From the NCBI GenBank assembly GCA_040080835.1, contig JBEBHP010000011.1, forward strand, positions 107,437-171,436: 64,000 nt of DNA. Reading direction: 5' to 3'. Both the position numbers and the translations under genes were made by a program. The notes below the pieces were generated by a model, which worked only from the letters and a program-made list of their open reading frames with translations, made no database searches and was not told the origin of the DNA. This DNA comes from SZUA-430 sp040080835. GTDB lineage: Bacteria; Pseudomonadota; Alphaproteobacteria; Micropepsales; Micropepsaceae. How positions within the stretch are numbered: position 1 is the stretch's first letter; each line of letters opens with the position of its first letter. Below are positions 45,451 to 54,321 of the stretch, in pieces.

Positions 45451-46901
45451 CCAACCACTTTGAGGGCTGCTGGCTTCAGCAAAGATTCTCGCGCCGACAT
45501 GATGCGCGACGCCGGCAGGCGCACGCAAACGGTCGTACCGCGATTGATTGCGCTCTCCAGCGTCAGCGAGCCACCGTGGATTTCGATGACCTTCTTCGAG
45601 TATGGCAACCCAAGACCAGTACCGCCATGTGTCCGCGCCAGCGAACTTTCCACCTGTTCAAATGGCCGTAGCACGCGATCAAGGTTTTCCTTCGCAATAC
45701 CGATACCGGTATCCTGCACCGTCAGGCGCACGCCATCATGGGCACTGACCGTTACAGAAATCGAGACACGCCCGCCAGCTGGCGTGAACTTCATGGAGTT
45801 CGACACCAGGTTAAGGGCGACCTGCCGCAACAGGCGCTCGTCACCCTTGACCGTGCAACCGTCAGTCTGTGCAGAAAATTCCAGAAGCACCCGGTCTTCA
45901 TCCGCCTTTTGCTGGAACATCTTGAGCGTCGATTTGATCACGTCACCAATGTCAAAGAACGATTCATTGAGCTCCAGCTTGCCGGATTCCGCCTTGGCCA
46001 GGTCAAGAATGTCGCTGATGATCGACAGTAGATGCTGGCCGCTATCATTGATGTCTGCTGCATACTCGATGTACTTCGGCGACCCGACAGGACCCATGTA
46101 TTCCCTGCGGATCATCTCCGAGAAGCCAATAATGGCATTCAATGGCGTCCGCAGTTCATGGCTCATCGTGGCCAGGAAGTCGCTCTTTGCCCGGTTGGCA
46201 GCTTCGGCTTCGTCGAGCAGAACCTGCATCGTGGAGTTCTTTTCCTCGATGATTTTCTGCGCGACGTAGTTGTTGCGAATATGCGTTTCCAGGATGTAGC
46301 TGCAAAACAGGCCGACGCCTGTCGCCATTCCCAGGAAGAAATTGTTCGAAACATAGTCCGACGTGGAAATCGGATTCACGTAAAGACTGACAAGCTGATA
46401 GCAGGCAACAATGGTCAGCGTTACGAATAGCGAATAGGAAAACCGAAGCCCGAGCAAACTGCCCGAATAGATCACCACCATGATCAGGCCTGCATAGTAT
46501 TGGCTGTTGAATGGCGCAGGCAGGATCGCGACCATCAGGATCACGCCCAGTCCGCCCGCTCCCATCGCGGCAGACAGTGCAGGCTGAACATAACTCTCAA
46601 AGTTTCGCGTGAATGAAACCGCCAGTATGACTGTCATTATCGGCACCGCAAAGCCGTAACGTATGGCCCAGAGTGACGGGCGATAGGCTTCGCTGATCAG
46701 CGCATCCAGAATGCCAAAAGACGAATAAAGGACAACAGCCGCAATCAGGTAAAGGCGGATGAAGAAGATCGACGTCGCGAACGAGCGCGCCGAGAAGTCG
46801 CGTTCGACTTCAGCGTCCTTGAAAATCAGCAGAAATCGATTCAGATCGAACCGACCTGCCCCCACCCATTTTTGTCCTGCGCTCACGCCCGTTTTTTCCA
46901 A
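45447..46901 (-). CDS. multi-pass membrane histidine kinase
   Basis: The product (484 residues from a TTG; a GTG at 46886 is an alternative) has about six N-terminal helices (FIRLYLIAAVVLYSSFG, FAVPIMTVILAVSF, NFFLGMATGVGLFCSYIL) and no extracytoplasmic sensor domain of size. The kinase core shows FLATMSHELRTPLNAIIGF, LNLVSNSMKF, VQDTGIGI and GTGLGLPYS. It may sense a membrane or hydrophobic ligand; PhcS, paired with PhcB in Ralstonia, has a similar layout, but the resemblance is general. Stop codons of the two genes overlap by four bases. No response regulator is adjacent. The N-terminal start is uncertain. Confidence 0.85.
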   Translation of the reverse strand: MEKTGVSAGQKWVGAGRFDLNRFLLIFKDAEVERDFSARSFATSIFFIRLYLIAAVVLYSSFGILDALISEAYRPSLWAIRYGFAVPIMTVILAVSFTRNFESYVQPALSAAMGAGGLGVILMVAILPAPFNSQYYAGLIMVVIYSGSLLGLRFSYSLFVTLTIVACYQLVSLYVNPISTSDYVSNNFFLGMATGVGLFCSYILETHIRNNYVAQKIIEEKNSTMQVLLDEAEAANRAKSDFLATMSHELRTPLNAIIGFSEMIRREYMGPVGSPKYIEYAADINDSGQHLLSIISDILDLAKAESGKLELNESFFDIGDVIKSTLKMFQQKADEDRVLLEFSAQTDGCTVKGDERLLRQVALNLVSNSMKFTPAGGRVSISVTVSAHDGVRLTVQDTGIGIAKENLDRVLRPFEQVESSLARTHGGTGLGLPYSKKVIEIHGGSLTLESAINRGTTVCVRLPASRIMSARESLLKPAALKVVG

Positions 46902-47044
46902 TAGCGCTTAGTTTTTCAGGCAGCCCGATACTAAACTCGCGCAGGTTAAGAACCGTCTTAAAGTCGATCTTTCCATTTAATTAACGGCAGCACTCCAGGC
47001 GCTTCGCTTGACTTGCGATCTGCTTGCTGAGACGTTGAGCGAAA

Positions 47045-48427
47045 ATGGTGGGAAAAAAAGTGGCGTTTGAACTGCGTTCGTTAAGACGCGTTTACTTGTT
47101 GTCTTCGGCGGCAGCATTGCACATTGCTGTTTCGCTAAATCAGGCTTCCCCGGTTCAGGCGGCTGGCTTTGCGTTGCGCGAATACGGATTTTCGGCCGCG
47201 GCCAACTCCTTCGCCGGATCCAGTGCCCAATCCGATCAACCTTCGTTCCTGGCATATAATCCTGCAGTCAGCTCCGGCGTCGCCAGCTGGGATTCACAAT
47301 TCACGCTGAACGCTATCTATCCTACCAGCGATGCCACATTTGACATGGCAACGACGTCGGTTGGCACCAACACTGGCGGCGACACTACACCAGACGACTT
47401 CATCAAGGACGCTTACGAACCAGGGTTGTCTGTTCGCTATCGCCTCGATGATCGGTGGACCGCAGGGCTCGCGGTTTCAGCGCCCTGGGGGCTTGGAACC
47501 AGATACAATCGCAATTGGGCGGGTCGGTATTACGCAATCGAGTCGAAGCTGATAACGGTCAACGCAGCACCAAGTCTGGCTTACCAGCTTGACGAAACGC
47601 TTGCACTCTCGGCTGGCGCACAATTCCAGTACGCCAAAGGCACACTTTCAAACGCGATTGACTTCGGTACGATAGGATTCGCGAATGTCATCGGAGGATC
47701 ATCCCCCGGAAACCAGGACGGCTTCGTTGAATTCAACGCCACCGACTGGGCTTTTGGATTTGTACTCGGTGCCCTCTGGCACCCTGCGGAAGATTTTATG
47801 TTGGGCGTGTCATATCGCTCGGCGCTGAAACACGACCTCAAGGGTGATGTTGATTTTACCCTGGACGGAAGTGGAATTGGCGCAACATTGTCTGCAGGTT
47901 CGGGTGCTTTCATTGATACAAGCGGAAGCGCCAGCCTCAACCTGCCCGCAGTTACGTCATTGGGCTTGAGCTGGAAGGCAACGCCCGCGTTGACCCTCCT
48001 CGGCGAACTGGGCTTCACGCAATGGAGTTCCTTCAAGGAATTGCGCGTCGCGTTTGGTAACGCAAACCAGCCAGACAACTTTCAGACCTACGACTGGAAA
48101 GACACATGGTTGGCCTCCGCAGGGTTGCGCTACGACGTCACGCCGGACTGGACCTTCAGGACCGGCATCGCAGTTGACCAGACACCAACACGCGACACGA
48201 CACGCGACCCAAGAATTCCCGACGCCACACGCACCTGGCTGTCTTTCGGTATTGAGCACCAGATCACGCCCTCGACGTCACTGCAGCTCGGATACGCAAG
48301 GCTGACGTTTCCGAAGGAACCCATCAGCCTCAGCGCAGCCACATCAGGAAATGAAGCACGGGGCAATCTTGCAGGTGTCACTGACGCCGACGCCGACATG
48401 ATCTCCCTTCAGTTGACGTTTCACTAG
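47045..48427 (+). CDS. FadL/TodX-type outer membrane transporter for hydrophobic compounds
   Basis: The 460-residue product has a signal peptide ending QAA, and then the FadL N-terminus GFALREYGFSAAANSFAGSS and the LAYNPAVSS motif that forms the hatch. The rest is a beta-barrel with alternating aromatic residues, ending DADMISLQLTFH with the terminal Phe-His expected of outer-membrane barrels. Such channels import long-chain fatty acids or hydrocarbons. The desaturase gene follows in the same direction after about 120 bases, and alkB is 35 kb away, so import of alkanes or fatty acids is plausible but inferred. Confidence 0.9.
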   Translation: MVGKKVAFELRSLRRVYLLSSAAALHIAVSLNQASPVQAAGFALREYGFSAAANSFAGSSAQSDQPSFLAYNPAVSSGVASWDSQFTLNAIYPTSDATFDMATTSVGTNTGGDTTPDDFIKDAYEPGLSVRYRLDDRWTAGLAVSAPWGLGTRYNRNWAGRYYAIESKLITVNAAPSLAYQLDETLALSAGAQFQYAKGTLSNAIDFGTIGFANVIGGSSPGNQDGFVEFNATDWAFGFVLGALWHPAEDFMLGVSYRSALKHDLKGDVDFTLDGSGIGATLSAGSGAFIDTSGSASLNLPAVTSLGLSWKATPALTLLGELGFTQWSSFKELRVAFGNANQPDNFQTYDWKDTWLASAGLRYDVTPDWTFRTGIAVDQTPTRDTTRDPRIPDATRTWLSFGIEHQITPSTSLQLGYARLTFPKEPISLSAATSGNEARGNLAGVTDADADMISLQLTFH

Positions 48428-48544
48428 CGCGTTAAGATTTGCGACTGGGGCGTCCACACAGTTTTTGTTGCAGGCGCCGTTGTGAGAATGCTCAACCGCG
48501 AGTAGTGTAACGGCTTCCGAAATCCCCAAACGGAATTGCCCCAA

Positions 48545-49597
48545 ATGAAAATTGATCGCATGTCTCTTGCGCATTTTGCGCAACGCTCGGCGATGCTCTC
48601 CACTTCCATCGTTCTTGCCGACCTCGCGTTTTACGCGCTGATGGTGTTGGGGACCATCACGTCAGACAGCCTGGGACTTCAATTGCTGTTCTCTTTCGGC
48701 GCCGGCACAATGATCGCGCTCACCGCAATCGCAGGCCACGACGCTGGACACCAAAGCTTCAGCAACAGCAAATCGCTGAACCGGCTTTTCGGAACCTTGG
48801 CGTTCCTGCCCGCGCTGCATCCCTTTGCCCTTTGGGAGCATCATCACAACCGGATTCACCACCGCTTCACGGCGCAGCTGGGTCTCGACAACGCGTTCCC
48901 CCCTATGACGGTTGAACAATACCGGCAATCCTCGCCATGGCAGCGCGCCAGGTACCGCTTCATTCGCAGCCTCTGGGGTCAGCCATTCTTTTATCTGATC
49001 GACGTGTGGCTCATGGACATGTGGCTGCCATTTCTCAAGCCAGATCAAAAAATGACCGGACGGATCTGGTTCGATCTCGCCCTAGTTTACACCTATTTCG
49101 CTGCGTTTCTCGCAGGCGCGATTGCGCTGACGATGGAACTGAAGGGCATCGGACTTGCGTCGGCAACCATTAGCGTCCTTATATTCACGTTTGCCATTCC
49201 GTTTCTGGTCTGGAACACGTTCATTTCATTCCTTTCGATCGTTCAGCACACGGGACCTGAAGTGAAATGGGTATTGCCCACCGGGCTCCCGTCAACAACC
49301 GAACAGGCTCTGGCTGGAACCGTGCATGTCGTGTTGCCGGAATGGGTCGACAGGTTGTTCCACCGCATCATGCAGCACCAGGCGCACCACGTTCATGTAG
49401 GCATTCCACTGCAGCATCTGGTCGAAGCGCAACACGCCGTCGCGCGGACCACAGGCGGCATGCTGGTCAGGGTCTGGACACCGCAATACCACTGGCAGCT
49501 GACGCGCGAGTGCCAGCTTTACGATCCCCAGACCAATACGTGGCGCAAATTTGCAGACTGCGACGCTCCGGCCGTCGCGCTTGATAGGGCTGCCTAG
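48545..49597 (+). CDS. fatty acid desaturase
   Basis: The 350-residue membrane di-iron enzyme has all His boxes of acyl-lipid desaturases: HDAGHQSF (about 60), HHHNRIHHRF (about 95) and QHQAHHVHVG (about 275). Four to six hydrophobic helices surround them. It introduces a double bond into membrane lipid acyl chains; the position cannot be read. ATG at 48545 is chosen over an in-frame TTG nine bases upstream. It follows the FadL gene, and the next gene is convergent with a 4-base stop overlap. Confidence 0.88.
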   Translation: MKIDRMSLAHFAQRSAMLSTSIVLADLAFYALMVLGTITSDSLGLQLLFSFGAGTMIALTAIAGHDAGHQSFSNSKSLNRLFGTLAFLPALHPFALWEHHHNRIHHRFTAQLGLDNAFPPMTVEQYRQSSPWQRARYRFIRSLWGQPFFYLIDVWLMDMWLPFLKPDQKMTGRIWFDLALVYTYFAAFLAGAIALTMELKGIGLASATISVLIFTFAIPFLVWNTFISFLSIVQHTGPEVKWVLPTGLPSTTEQALAGTVHVVLPEWVDRLFHRIMQHQAHHVHVGIPLQHLVEAQHAVARTTGGMLVRVWTPQYHWQLTRECQLYDPQTNTWRKFADCDAPAVALDRAA

Positions 49598-51222
49598 CAG
49601 ACCTGGTCAATTTCAACGAACTGCTGAGCGACCGCTTCGGCAACCTTGATGCCGTCAATGCCGGCCGACAGGATGCCGCCGGCGTAACCGGCACCCTCAC
49701 CCGCCGGATAAAGTCCTCGCGTGTTGATGCTCTGGAAATCTTCGCCGCGCTTGATCGAGATCGGCGAGGAAGTCCGCGTCTCCACACCTGTCAGCAAGGC
49801 GTCATCCATGTCGAAGCCACGGATCTGCTTTCCAAACATCGGGATGGCCTCGCGCATCGCGTCAATCGCATAGTCCGGCAGGCAAAGCGCCAGATCGGTC
49901 GGTGTAACCGACGGCTTGTAGGAAGGCGCCACACTTCCTAGCGACGTGGATGCCTTTCCCGCCAGAAAGTCAGCGACGCGTTGCCCGGGCGCAGAATAAT
50001 TTCCACCACCGGCATCAAAGGCAAGCGTTTCCCACTTTCTCTGGTATTCAATGCCCGCGAGCGGATGTCCCGGGTAGTCAGCAGGCGAAATCCCGACGAC
50101 GATCCCGGCATTGGCGTTGCGCTCGTTGCGAGAATACTGGGACATGCCATTGGTGACCACGCGTCCGGACTCCGACGCCGTAGCCACCACCGTCCCGCCC
50201 GGACACATGCAGAAACTGTAGACTGAACGCCCATTCGAGCTGTGGTGCACGACCTTGTAGTCCGCCGCGCCAAGCAGCTTGTTGCCCGCATTGGGCCCAA
50301 ACCTTGCGCGGTCGATCACCGACTGCGGGTGCTCGATCCGGCAGCCGATCGAGAACGGCTTCGCCTCGATATAAACGCCCCCATCAAACAGCATCTGGAA
50401 AGTGTCGCGCGCACTGTGCCCAACAGCGAGCACGACCTGATCGGCTTCAATCGTGGAGCCGTCGGCAAGCGCCACGCCCTCGACCTGCCTCGCACCGTCC
50501 TTGGTTTTTCCGACGAGCAGGCGATCAACCCTGGTTTCGAAACGGAACTCGCCACCCAGAGACAGTATCTTCGAGCGCAGATCTTCCAGCATCGCCACGA
50601 GCCGAAACGTTCCAATGTGCGGCTTGGATGTGTAAAGTATTTCAGGTGGCGCCCCTGCCTGCACAAACTCGGCAAGCACCTTGCGTCCAAGGAAACGCGG
50701 GTCCTTGACCTGGCTGTAAAGCTTGCCATCCGAGAACGTACCCGCACCGCCGTCTCCGAACTGGGCATTGGACTCAGGGTTGAGGAGGCGCTTGCGCCAG
50801 AATCCAAACGTGTCCTTCGTCCGCTCGCGAACAATCTTTCCACGTTCGAGCACAATAGGTCGAAAGCCCATCTCTGACAGCACGAGCGCGGCAAGATAGC
50901 CGCACGGTCCGGCACCGATGATCACCGGGCGTCGCAGCTGCTGTCGCGCCAGAGTTCTGGGTGCCCGATATGTCATGTCCGGCGAGCTGTTCAGATGCTT
51001 GTCGCCCTGAAACCGCCTCAGCAGTTCAGCCTCGTCGCGGACCTCAACATCCAGCGTGTAGATCCAGTCAATCGCCTTGGGCTTGCGGGCATCTGCGGCC
51101 CGCCGGAACACCGTGAAGGACAACATATCCGCATCGGCCAGATTCAGACGACGAAGCACTGCTGCGCGCAGTGCTTCCGTTGGGTGATCGATTGGAAGGC
51201 GGAGCTCGGTCAGTCGAAGCAT
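49594..51222 (-). CDS. FAD-dependent oxidoreductase (COG2509-like)
   Basis: The 542-residue flavoprotein has an N-terminal domain ending near residue 85 and then the FAD-binding Rossmann fold VIIGAGPCGYLAALVLSEMG. Landmarks continue with ESNAQFGDGGAGTFSDGKLY, DQVVLAVGHSARDTF and the C-terminal FAD site GLYPAGEGAGYAGGILSAG. These match the COG2509 uncharacterised dehydrogenase family, whose substrate is unknown. Its stop overlaps the desaturase stop by 4 bases. The ATG is the only clear start. Confidence 0.85.
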   Translation of the reverse strand: MLRLTELRLPIDHPTEALRAAVLRRLNLADADMLSFTVFRRAADARKPKAIDWIYTLDVEVRDEAELLRRFQGDKHLNSSPDMTYRAPRTLARQQLRRPVIIGAGPCGYLAALVLSEMGFRPIVLERGKIVRERTKDTFGFWRKRLLNPESNAQFGDGGAGTFSDGKLYSQVKDPRFLGRKVLAEFVQAGAPPEILYTSKPHIGTFRLVAMLEDLRSKILSLGGEFRFETRVDRLLVGKTKDGARQVEGVALADGSTIEADQVVLAVGHSARDTFQMLFDGGVYIEAKPFSIGCRIEHPQSVIDRARFGPNAGNKLLGAADYKVVHHSSNGRSVYSFCMCPGGTVVATASESGRVVTNGMSQYSRNERNANAGIVVGISPADYPGHPLAGIEYQRKWETLAFDAGGGNYSAPGQRVADFLAGKASTSLGSVAPSYKPSVTPTDLALCLPDYAIDAMREAIPMFGKQIRGFDMDDALLTGVETRTSSPISIKRGEDFQSINTRGLYPAGEGAGYAGGILSAGIDGIKVAEAVAQQFVEIDQVC

Positions 51223-51295
51223 TGACCTGTTCTAGAGCCACAGCCGAACAACGGGCAATAAGGCGTTGTGACACAAACCGAGTGCAGCAACGTCC

Positions 51296-51883
51296 TTAAC
51301 TGCCAAAAAACGTTTGCCACATCACTCGCCCCGGGATGAAGGCGAATGCGCCAGCTATGATAAGTCCTCCAACGTAGAGCCCGGTCATTGACCCGGCGTG
51401 CTGTCGTACGTTCCCTCTGCGAATGCCGGTCAGCGCACTCCACAGCGAAATCACGGTCAGGGCCGTAAAAGCGTGCAACGCATTGATGCCGTTCCCGAAG
51501 TCGGCGATCATTGCGATCGACGTCGCCGCCACAATGATCATGGAACTGACCCAGCTCCAGCCGAGCAGGCGGTGAAAGCCTGTCCCTTTTGGCAGCAGAA
51601 AGATCAGGGCTCCAACCACGATTGCCGTCACTGCGCCCAGGACATGGATCTGCACCGAAATCGGCGAATGCAGGAGCGGAATGGCATTGAACGTTGGCGT
51701 CGGCACCTTGACCGAAAACCAGTAGTTCAGCATGGAAGCACGCTGCGGCTCCGGCATGGTAAGCACCCAGGCTCCAATGATGACGAGCGTAATCAGGATC
51801 CCGACGCTCATCCGGGACCAGAACCCGCGCCAAAATGTGTAGTCCGGCCAGTTGTTCTGTGCGCTGCCCGTCATATCGCTCAT
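51296..51883 (-). CDS. DUF2306 family membrane protein
   Basis: The 195-residue product has four hydrophobic helices: VGILITLVIIGAWVLTM, VQIHVLGAVTAIVVGALIFLL, WVSSMIIVAATSIAMIA and GLYVGGLIIAGAFAFI. Conserved small residues and the HR of GTGFHRLLGW match the DUF2306 family, which has no known function. AGGAGG is placed ideally before the ATG. It is divergent from a LytTR regulator gene with about 90 bases in between, so the two may form a regulator/target pair. Confidence 0.8.
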   Translation of the reverse strand: MSDMTGSAQNNWPDYTFWRGFWSRMSVGILITLVIIGAWVLTMPEPQRASMLNYWFSVKVPTPTFNAIPLLHSPISVQIHVLGAVTAIVVGALIFLLPKGTGFHRLLGWSWVSSMIIVAATSIAMIADFGNGINALHAFTALTVISLWSALTGIRRGNVRQHAGSMTGLYVGGLIIAGAFAFIPGRVMWQTFFGS

Positions 51884-51972
51884 TCAGTCCTCCTGAAGTA
51901 CACTGGCACCCATTGCCTTGGTCAGGCGCCTCGGCAATAGATCGCCGAACACATACTGGGTTTCCAATCCGA

Positions 51973-52803
51973 ATGCGTGAACAGCCGTCAGAAATTCGCC
52001 AAATACAGCCAACTGCAATCGGCGCTTCGCGAAAATTTGGCGTTCACCTGACAGAAACAGCCGTGCGAACCGCTCTGCTGGCGATCGTTCCGGGAATCCT
52101 GTGCGCACTGCTCGGCCCTCTGGGTACGTTTGAAGCCTCACTCACCCAGCGATTCCTGTTTTGGGTTCCATCCATGGCAATTGGAGCCGTGGCCGGAATG
52201 TTCACGACCGTGGCGGCAGACCGCGTCGCCTACCTCACCGCTCGTCCATGGCTGAAAATCGCAACCATCACAACGATCATTACCGCGATCATGACGGGTG
52301 TTGTCTTGCTGAACTCCAGGCTCGCGTTCGGCCCGAACGCCGTGCGTCTCAGCCTCACACTCGTATTCTATGTCTGGGTCATAACACTTGCCATGTCGGC
52401 CATCGGCACCCTGAACTACGAACGCAACAGACGCATCGCTGCTGCCTCACCGGTACCTCTGGAACCTGGCGTTCAGCCGCAGGCCGCACCTCTCACCGCC
52501 AGGCTTCCCGTCCGCCTTCAGGACCACCCGATCCTGGCACTCGAGGCAGAAGACCACTATGTCCGCGTACACACTCCCGCTGGCTCGGAGCTCATCCTCT
52601 TGCGCCTGAGCGATGCGGCAAAAGAAATGGGTGGGCAGCCCGGTGCCAGAACCCACCGCTCATGGTGGGTCGCAAGATCCGCCGTGAAATCCGTCAATCG
52701 GCTGGAAGGTCGAATGTCTTTGGTGCTTGTTAACGGTGTAGAGGCGCCCGTCAGCCGCAGCTACGCGTCTGAACTGCGAGAAGCAGGCTGGCTGGACAGT
52801 TAA
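51973..52803 (+). CDS. membrane-bound LytTR-domain transcriptional regulator
   Basis: The 276-residue product has about four helices (TALLAIVPGILCALLGPLG, WVPSMAIGAVAGMFTTVA, TITTIITAIMTGVVLL, SLTLVFYVWVITLAMSAIG), then a cytosolic LytTR DNA-binding domain (about 175-276): LQDHPILALEAEDHYVRVHT, then THRSWWVARSAVKSVNRL and MSLVLVNGVEAPVSRSYASEL. No receiver domain is present. Membrane LytTR regulators often come with a membrane partner gene, here the divergent DUF2306 gene. The ATG was chosen over a frame that would overlap the divergent gene. Confidence 0.85.
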   Translation: MREQPSEIRQIQPTAIGASRKFGVHLTETAVRTALLAIVPGILCALLGPLGTFEASLTQRFLFWVPSMAIGAVAGMFTTVAADRVAYLTARPWLKIATITTIITAIMTGVVLLNSRLAFGPNAVRLSLTLVFYVWVITLAMSAIGTLNYERNRRIAAASPVPLEPGVQPQAAPLTARLPVRLQDHPILALEAEDHYVRVHTPAGSELILLRLSDAAKEMGGQPGARTHRSWWVARSAVKSVNRLEGRMSLVLVNGVEAPVSRSYASELREAGWLDS

Positions 52804-52859
52804 CAAAAGCGTGGCATCCCGCTTGCAACTCCGTCTGCAAACACCGGGACTGTCACAAA

Positions 52860-53066
52860 ATGAAATTCGACATCGTTTCAACTGTTGGAAAAGGCGCTTG
52901 CCAACTTGCAGACTATGCTGGCCAGGCATTCACGATGGACCCCGCCTGTGCGCCGACCGACTATCCGTCCATCGGCTGGGTCGCCCTTGGACTGGTCGCG
53001 CTGCTGATCATCGCGATCCACCATTCCCGGCGCGAACGCCGCAGGCGGACCAATTATTTGCTTTGA
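52860..53066 (+). CDS. small single-helix protein
   Basis: The 68-residue product has one hydrophobic helix near the C-terminus (IGWVALGLVALLIIAIHH), followed by a basic tail (SRRERRRRTN). The N-terminal half contains two Cys (GACQ, DPACAP). I do not recognise it. The ATG lacks a strong ribosome site. Its end overlaps the facing small gene by 13 bases. It could be spurious but its membrane helix and codon use look genuine. Confidence 0.45.
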   Translation: MKFDIVSTVGKGACQLADYAGQAFTMDPACAPTDYPSIGWVALGLVALLIIAIHHSRRERRRRTNYLL

Positions 53067-53395
53067 GCCTTGTACCCGGAACGGCCACCAGCCGATTTGC
53101 CGCCACGTGCCGGAAACACCACCACAACATTGTCTGACATGGCGACGGGAACTGCCCCTTCCTCTGCTGTCACTTCGACTGACACGAGTGTATCGCGCGA
53201 CATCGAAGTCAGCCGCGGTATTCGCTGCATGGAATATGCAAAGAAAACATAGCCTGGAAATAGCAGCATGAACGACTGCGCAATCGACACGAACGCGGCC
53301 TCGCCCAAACCCTGCTGCGAGAGCCCCGCATAAAGGTCAATCGCACCCAGCAACACCAGACCGGTACCAACCGCAAAGCTCAGATTTCTGCTCAT
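53054..53395 (-). CDS. small membrane protein of unknown function
   Basis: The 113-residue product has two hydrophobic helices (FAVGTGLVLLGAIDLYAGL and AQSFMLLFPGYVFFAYSM), then a polar C-terminal tail rich in Val/Ser/Thr and Gly/Lys. No family is recognised. ATG at 53395 is chosen because AGGTGG lies close before it; a start at 53419 is possible. It follows the TadE gene with about 75 bases between, so it may be a downstream part of the Tad operon. Confidence 0.55.
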   Translation of the reverse strand: MSRNLSFAVGTGLVLLGAIDLYAGLSQQGLGEAAFVSIAQSFMLLFPGYVFFAYSMQRIPRLTSMSRDTLVSVEVTAEEGAVPVAMSDNVVVVFPARGGKSAGGRSGYKAQSK

Positions 53396-53470
53396 CTGTT
53401 TCCACCTCTGCCTGATCATGCGCTGCCGAGGTCAATAACGCGTAAAAGACCTGCGACACACGTCAAAGAA

Positions 53471-53869
53471 TTAGGACAACAACGGGATTTGTGTTGCCGC
53501 ATTGAAAGGGATCGAGAAACTGGGCACGAACGGAATCACCACTTGTATGCTGAAGCTCGCATTAACCTGCGCGACCGAAATTGGCCCGGAGTTATCCAGT
53601 GAATATGTCACTGTAACTGTCTGCGACGTCAGGTCGGCAAGCTTGCTCTCGATGGACGTCTGGATCTGACCGGACGACATGTCGGGATTGACCATCACCT
53701 GGCGGGCCGCCTCTTCCAGCGCAAACTGCACCGTACCGGCCTGATAATACACGATGCCCATCTGGATCGTGCCCATCACCATCGTCACGAACACCGGCAG
53801 AATCATCGCGAACTCGACCGCGGATGCTCCACCATTTGCTTTCCAAGCCGTCGAAAGCCTTCTGATCAT
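53471..53869 (-). CDS. TadE-like pseudopilin (Tad pilus system)
   Basis: The 132-residue product has the TadE N-terminus: a basic leader then GGASAVEFAMILPVFVTMVMGTIQMG, the hydrophobic membrane helix of Tad minor pilins. The conserved Glu (E of AVEF) is in place. TadE proteins assist assembly of Flp/Tad pili in the periplasm. AAGGAGAG precedes the ATG. It is one of three Tad genes in a row on the minus strand (gaps 15 and 11 bases); the secretin, ATPase and prepilin genes are not in the window. Confidence 0.85.
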   Translation of the reverse strand: MIRRLSTAWKANGGASAVEFAMILPVFVTMVMGTIQMGIVYYQAGTVQFALEEAARQVMVNPDMSSGQIQTSIESKLADLTSQTVTVTYSLDNSGPISVAQVNASFSIQVVIPFVPSFSIPFNAATQIPLLS

Positions 53870-53884
53870 GAAACTCTCCTTGTC

Positions 53885-54310
53885 CTAGCGGACACGCACA
53901 GTCTGTGACGTCTGATAGGCATCATTTGTCAGAATTCCGTTGAACGTCACGTTGACCACGAGACGATTATAGCTGACCGGATAGCTGCCATCGCCACATA
54001 GCGACGTACACACACTCACCGCAGTGCCGCAAAGGCAGTATTTTTCCGCAACGACCGAGGCATTCTCCGGCCGGTGCGTCCATGCCAAGTCAACAATGGC
54101 CGTCGCACGCGAAAGATCCGTTCCGCCATTCATGAAGTACTGAATGCCGGACCTCAACGCCGCCTCCAGATCACCTCGCTGATAGACAACGTTCCCCAGG
54201 TCAACGACCCCCAGGAGCGCTATCAGCAACACAGGCACAGTCAGTCCAAACTCGATGGCAGCCGTTCCGTCTTGATGGCGTGCAATCCGTTTCAGCAATG
54301 AATGGATCAT
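53885..54310 (-). CDS. TadE-like pseudopilin, second copy
   Basis: The 141-residue product begins HQDGTAAIEFGLTVPVLLIALLGVVDLGNVVY, another TadE/TadF minor-pilin N-terminus with the conserved Glu. The C-terminal domain has two Cys pairs (CLCG, CTSLC), unlike its neighbour, which suggests disulfides. It is 15 bases upstream of the other TadE gene and 11 bases downstream of TadG. Together they form the accessory part of a Tad pilus. Confidence 0.82.
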   Translation of the reverse strand: MIHSLLKRIARHQDGTAAIEFGLTVPVLLIALLGVVDLGNVVYQRGDLEAALRSGIQYFMNGGTDLSRATAIVDLAWTHRPENASVVAEKYCLCGTAVSVCTSLCGDGSYPVSYNRLVVNVTFNGILTNDAYQTSQTVRVR

Positions 54311-54321
54311 TTCAGACCTCG

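Noticed and set aside
46946..46961. TTAAG-N6-CTTAA inverted pair between the kinase and FadL genes as a CtrA box
   Set aside because: The spacing between TTAA units is eight, not seven, and the arms are inverted.
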